Assembly: GCA_900299155.1 (NCBI GenBank)
Contig: OMIS01000001.1
Location: 1-9,728, forward strand
Direction of reading: 5' to 3'
DNA length: 9,728 bases
DNA from: a bacterium
GTDB lineage: Bacteria; Patescibacteriota; Microgenomatia; UBA1400; PJMF01
Position numbers and translations under genes: made by a program. Within the stretch, counting starts at the first letter, position 1. Every line of letters starts with the position of its first letter. Below are positions 7,847-9,728 of the stretch, in pieces. The notes below the pieces were generated by a model. It worked only from the letters and a program-made list of their open reading frames with translations. It did not search any database and was not told the DNA's origin.

Positions 7847-8827
7847 CTATTTACTAGTATGTTTTCCTGCCAGTACAATTATGGAGTCTGATTCTTGCCA
7901 AGTTTTATAAATAGGAACTTTAACTTGACTATTAATCCATCCCTTTCTCATTTCTTCACTTCCAGGAGTAATTTCCATAATATGGAATACTAATTCTGGC
8001 TTCTGATTTCCATCATGAGAAAAGTATGATTCTAAATCATCCTTTTCAACTGCATACTTCCCGTATTCTTCTTGATACGCGAACTGTGTCGGTAAAGTCC
8101 GCTGCTTCAGACCATCTAAAAAATATAAATACTGCCAATCAAAGTCATAAATGTGTGCCGCAAACTGATATGAAGCAAATGGTCTGGTCCCAGCTTCACT
8201 ACGAATGGAAGCTAGAGTTCTTTTTTTTACTGGTAAAAATGTTGATGAGTTCTGTTGCACCATATAATCTTTTGTAATAAATAAATAGGTTTTTGTAATT
8301 GGCGTTACTAGATATAAAACAAATAAGACATACATAGCTATTTTCATCTTTCCCTCAAGTCCATGAGCTATATATTCCAATAGTTGAGCAAACGAAATTA
8401 TGTATAGCGGGAACAACCCTATCAGATACCACAAGTTATAGTGAAATATAGTAAATAAAACTAAAGCAGCTGTTTTACCAAAAAATCTGTGTAACAAAAT
8501 AATTTCCAGCACAACAAGGAATAACATCGTCCATACAAATCCCACCGGCTCACCAGTAAAAATAATAAACGACGGTGCAAGTAAGTAATACCAAGCAGGT
8601 CCGAAAAAAAGGCCGGGAATACTCGTCCATGGGCCAATTAATTTAACATTCCTATTAAGAACTAAGTCCATTACTGCAAGAGAATCTTTACCATGGTCAA
8701 AGGTAAATGGGATTGATTCGTAATGTAAAATTGGCAAACGTGTCAGAATAGTTATTAGAACTAATAACATTACAAACCAGTTTTTACGAATTATACTACT
8801 CAATGATTTGTAAGCTTCAGCAATCAT
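7847..8827 (-). CDS. Short GT-C-like membrane protein with extracytoplasmic C-terminal domain, 326 aa
   Basis: The N-terminus looks like a GT-C glycosyltransferase: helix at about 17-35, then a loop with FTFDHGKDSLAV (D44, D48) and LIGPWTSIPGLFFGPAWYYL at about 63-82, a pattern I associate with long (500-600 aa) GT-C proteins of Microgenomates. Only five or six hydrophobic segments follow (to residue 183) before a soluble domain of about 140 residues at the end. The central helices and the SP..xxxSRxxW-type block expected after segment 4 are absent, so this is either an internally deleted relative or a compact variant; the reading frame is intact. The start at 8827 is well supported: ATGA overlap with the upstream GT2 gene and GAGGAG six bases upstream. 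An ATG at 8860 would overlap the GT2 gene by 37 bases. Catalytic activity is uncertain. An A8 run lies in codons 200-203. Confidence 0.75.
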   Translation of the reverse strand: MIAEAYKSLSSIIRKNWFVMLLVLITILTRLPILHYESIPFTFDHGKDSLAVMDLVLNRNVKLIGPWTSIPGLFFGPAWYYLLAPSFIIFTGEPVGFVWTMLFLVVLEIILLHRFFGKTAALVLFTIFHYNLWYLIGLFPLYIISFAQLLEYIAHGLEGKMKIAMYVLFVLYLVTPITKTYLFITKDYMVQQNSSTFLPVKKRTLASIRSEAGTRPFASYQFAAHIYDFDWQYLYFLDGLKQRTLPTQFAYQEEYGKYAVEKDDLESYFSHDGNQKPELVFHIMEITPGSEEMRKGWINSQVKVPIYKTWQESDSIIVLAGKHTSK

Positions 8828-9717
8828 AACATTCTCCTCAGCATCCAATATGGCCACCACATAATATATTGCAATTTTTGGTATAGAGAGCCATTTTTCC
8901 AGACAAAAGTTTGTGCATTCTTCCAGCTCATTGCTGCAATTTTTTGCGCTCCAAACACGTCTGAATGGGTTGATTCATGTTTATGATAGACCAACGCTGC
9001 TGCTTCAAAGATTATTCGCCAGCCACGTTTTCGAGCTCTAAATGACAAATCAATGTCTTCCCAATATGCTGGGTAGTATGCTCTGTCAAAGCCATGTAAT
9101 TCTAACCACTTATTCTTATCAAACATGGCACTGCCACCACTTGCCCATGCTGTTTCACCTGATGAGAATTCGGGAGCACGATTGTGTTGAAATAAACCGC
9201 GTTTAAAAAATAAAACATTCTTGCCACTCTGCTGCCCCTTTTGAGAACCTTCATACTCCATGCATCCTACCGCAAAAGTATTTTTATCCTCAAAATGAGG
9301 AAGTACGTGTCCAATACAATCAGCTTCAGGAATCACATCATTATTACAGAGAAATACTAATTCATGCGTAGCAAAAAGCACACCAACATTTGCAGCTCCA
9401 GCAAAGCGCAGATTAGTAAGTAGTTGAATATAGGTAAATAGTAACTTCTTTTTATCGACATGTACTTCGCTTTTAAATGTACGATACGTACCTGTTTTTA
9501 GCTGAGGATAATAGTGCGGTGGACAAACAATTTGGTTAACTTTGATTTCTTCTAGTGCAAATGACTTAATTAGATACTGGTGAGTTTGATCGGTGCCAGC
9601 ATCATTTACTATAACTACTTCATCACCAGTTCTACAGGCACTAAAAATCGCAGCTAGATTCTTTTCTAATAAGTGACATGCATTATATGTAGGAATCACG
9701 ACACTGACTTGTTTCAT
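8824..9717 (-). CDS. GT2 family glycosyltransferase (GT-A fold), cytoplasmic, 297 aa
   Basis: Predicted inverting glycosyltransferase using a nucleotide-sugar donor at the cytoplasmic face, of the broad rhamnosyltransferase-like GT2 class. Motifs in order: VSVVIPTYNA at 4-13 (first strand of the GT-A fold), VNDAGTDQT at 37-45, NLRFAGAANVG at 102-112, FLCNNDVIPE at 122-131 (N126-D127 in the DxD metal-binding position), ASGGSAMFDK at 192-201, and YWEDIDLSFRARKRGW at 218-233, where E220/D221 is the catalytic-base region, then YHKHEST. The tail is amphipathic with WWPYW and may touch the membrane, but no membrane helix is evident. Spacing between the DAGTD block and NLRFAG (about 57 residues) exceeds the usual 20-30, indicating an insertion containing CPPHYY. 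The start at 9717 gives a canonical N-terminus; only 11 upstream bases are visible. First visible gene of the minus-strand operon; its TGA overlaps the next ATG. Sugar unknown. Confidence 0.92.
   Translation of the reverse strand: MKQVSVVIPTYNACHLLEKNLAAIFSACRTGDEVVIVNDAGTDQTHQYLIKSFALEEIKVNQIVCPPHYYPQLKTGTYRTFKSEVHVDKKKLLFTYIQLLTNLRFAGAANVGVLFATHELVFLCNNDVIPEADCIGHVLPHFEDKNTFAVGCMEYEGSQKGQQSGKNVLFFKRGLFQHNRAPEFSSGETAWASGGSAMFDKNKWLELHGFDRAYYPAYWEDIDLSFRARKRGWRIIFEAAALVYHKHESTHSDVFGAQKIAAMSWKNAQTFVWKNGSLYQKLQYIMWWPYWMLRRML
8834..8839 (-). promoter_or_regulatory. Shine-Dalgarno sequence GAGGAG for the short GT-C-like gene
   Basis: On the minus strand GAGGAG lies six bases before the ATG at 8827, inside the last codons of the GT2 gene. 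It is the only strong Shine-Dalgarno sequence in the operon; the other visible minus-strand starts have none or only purine-rich sequence. It decides the start of the short GT-C-like gene in favour of 8827 over the upstream in-frame ATG at 8860. Confidence 0.8.
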
Positions 9718-9728
9718 ACTGTAAAAAG

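Noticed and set aside
7828..7878. Upstream ATG at 7878 extending the GT-C gene by 17 residues
   Set aside because: It would overlap the preceding gene by 32 bases and adds a polar segment before the first helix; the ATG at 7827 has a purine-rich sequence at good spacing and a 19-base gap.
8824..8826. Recoding of TGA as in some CPR lineages (Gracilibacteria, Absconditabacteria)
   Set aside because: TGA ends the GT2 gene at a normal C-terminus within an ATGA overlap, and no long frame needs TGA as a sense codon.
8828..8860. Upstream ATG at 8860 extending the short GT-C-like gene by 11 residues
   Set aside because: The ATG at 8827 has a strong GAGGAG at 6 bases and a classic ATGA overlap with the GT2 stop.
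1..9728. tRNA, rRNA, CRISPR array, insertion sequence or prophage
   Set aside because: No cloverleaf-like segment, regularly spaced repeat, transposase motif or phage gene was seen; nearly all bases belong to glycosyltransferase genes.

Overview
The window looks like part of a surface-glycan or protein-glycosylation island from an uncultivated bacterium. I infer Candidate Phyla Radiation (Patescibacteria), most likely Microgenomates. Reasons: low G+C (mid-30s percent by eye), almost no intergenic space, TGA used as an ordinary stop, and several GT-C membrane glycosyltransferases of a kind I associate with those genomes, with the signature SFGDxK between transmembrane segments 1 and 2 and later SPW..xFxR.G(F/W)E and LRH motifs. 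No taxonomic marker gene is present, so this placement is inference.

Layout. Bases 1-116 are an AT-rich intergenic strip with a palindromic -10-like sequence and possibly the first 25 codons of a gene leaving the window to the left on the minus strand. One GT-C gene lies on the plus strand (117-1529). Everything to its right is on the minus strand and reads as one six-gene operon transcribed from the right edge towards the left: a soluble GT2 glycosyltransferase (9717-8824), a short GT-C-like protein (8827-7847), and four full-length GT-C proteins (7827-6439, 6435-4801, 4798-3098, 3093-1510). Junctions are an ATGA overlap or gaps of 2-19 bases, which implies co-transcription and translational coupling. 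The operon's last gene and the plus-strand gene converge and overlap by 20 bp.

How the genes could work together. The GT2 enzyme is expected to transfer a sugar from a nucleotide donor on the cytoplasmic face. The GT-C enzymes are expected to use polyprenyl-phosphate-linked sugars on the outer face. One GT2 plus six GT-C proteins suggests stepwise building or capping of an exported glycan or glycoprotein. No flippase, polyprenyl-phosphate sugar synthase, nucleotide-sugar pathway gene or acceptor protein is in view, so donor and acceptor are unknown.

The GT-C proteins fall into visible subgroups. 3098-4798 and 4801-6435 are adjacent tandem paralogues. 117-1529 and 6439-7827 are paralogues in opposite orientation sharing VEPWFDH and a C-terminal C-x4-C. 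1510-3093 and 7847-8827 are each distinct. No RNA gene, CRISPR array, insertion sequence or convincing terminator was seen. No stretch longer than 116 bases lacks a gene.
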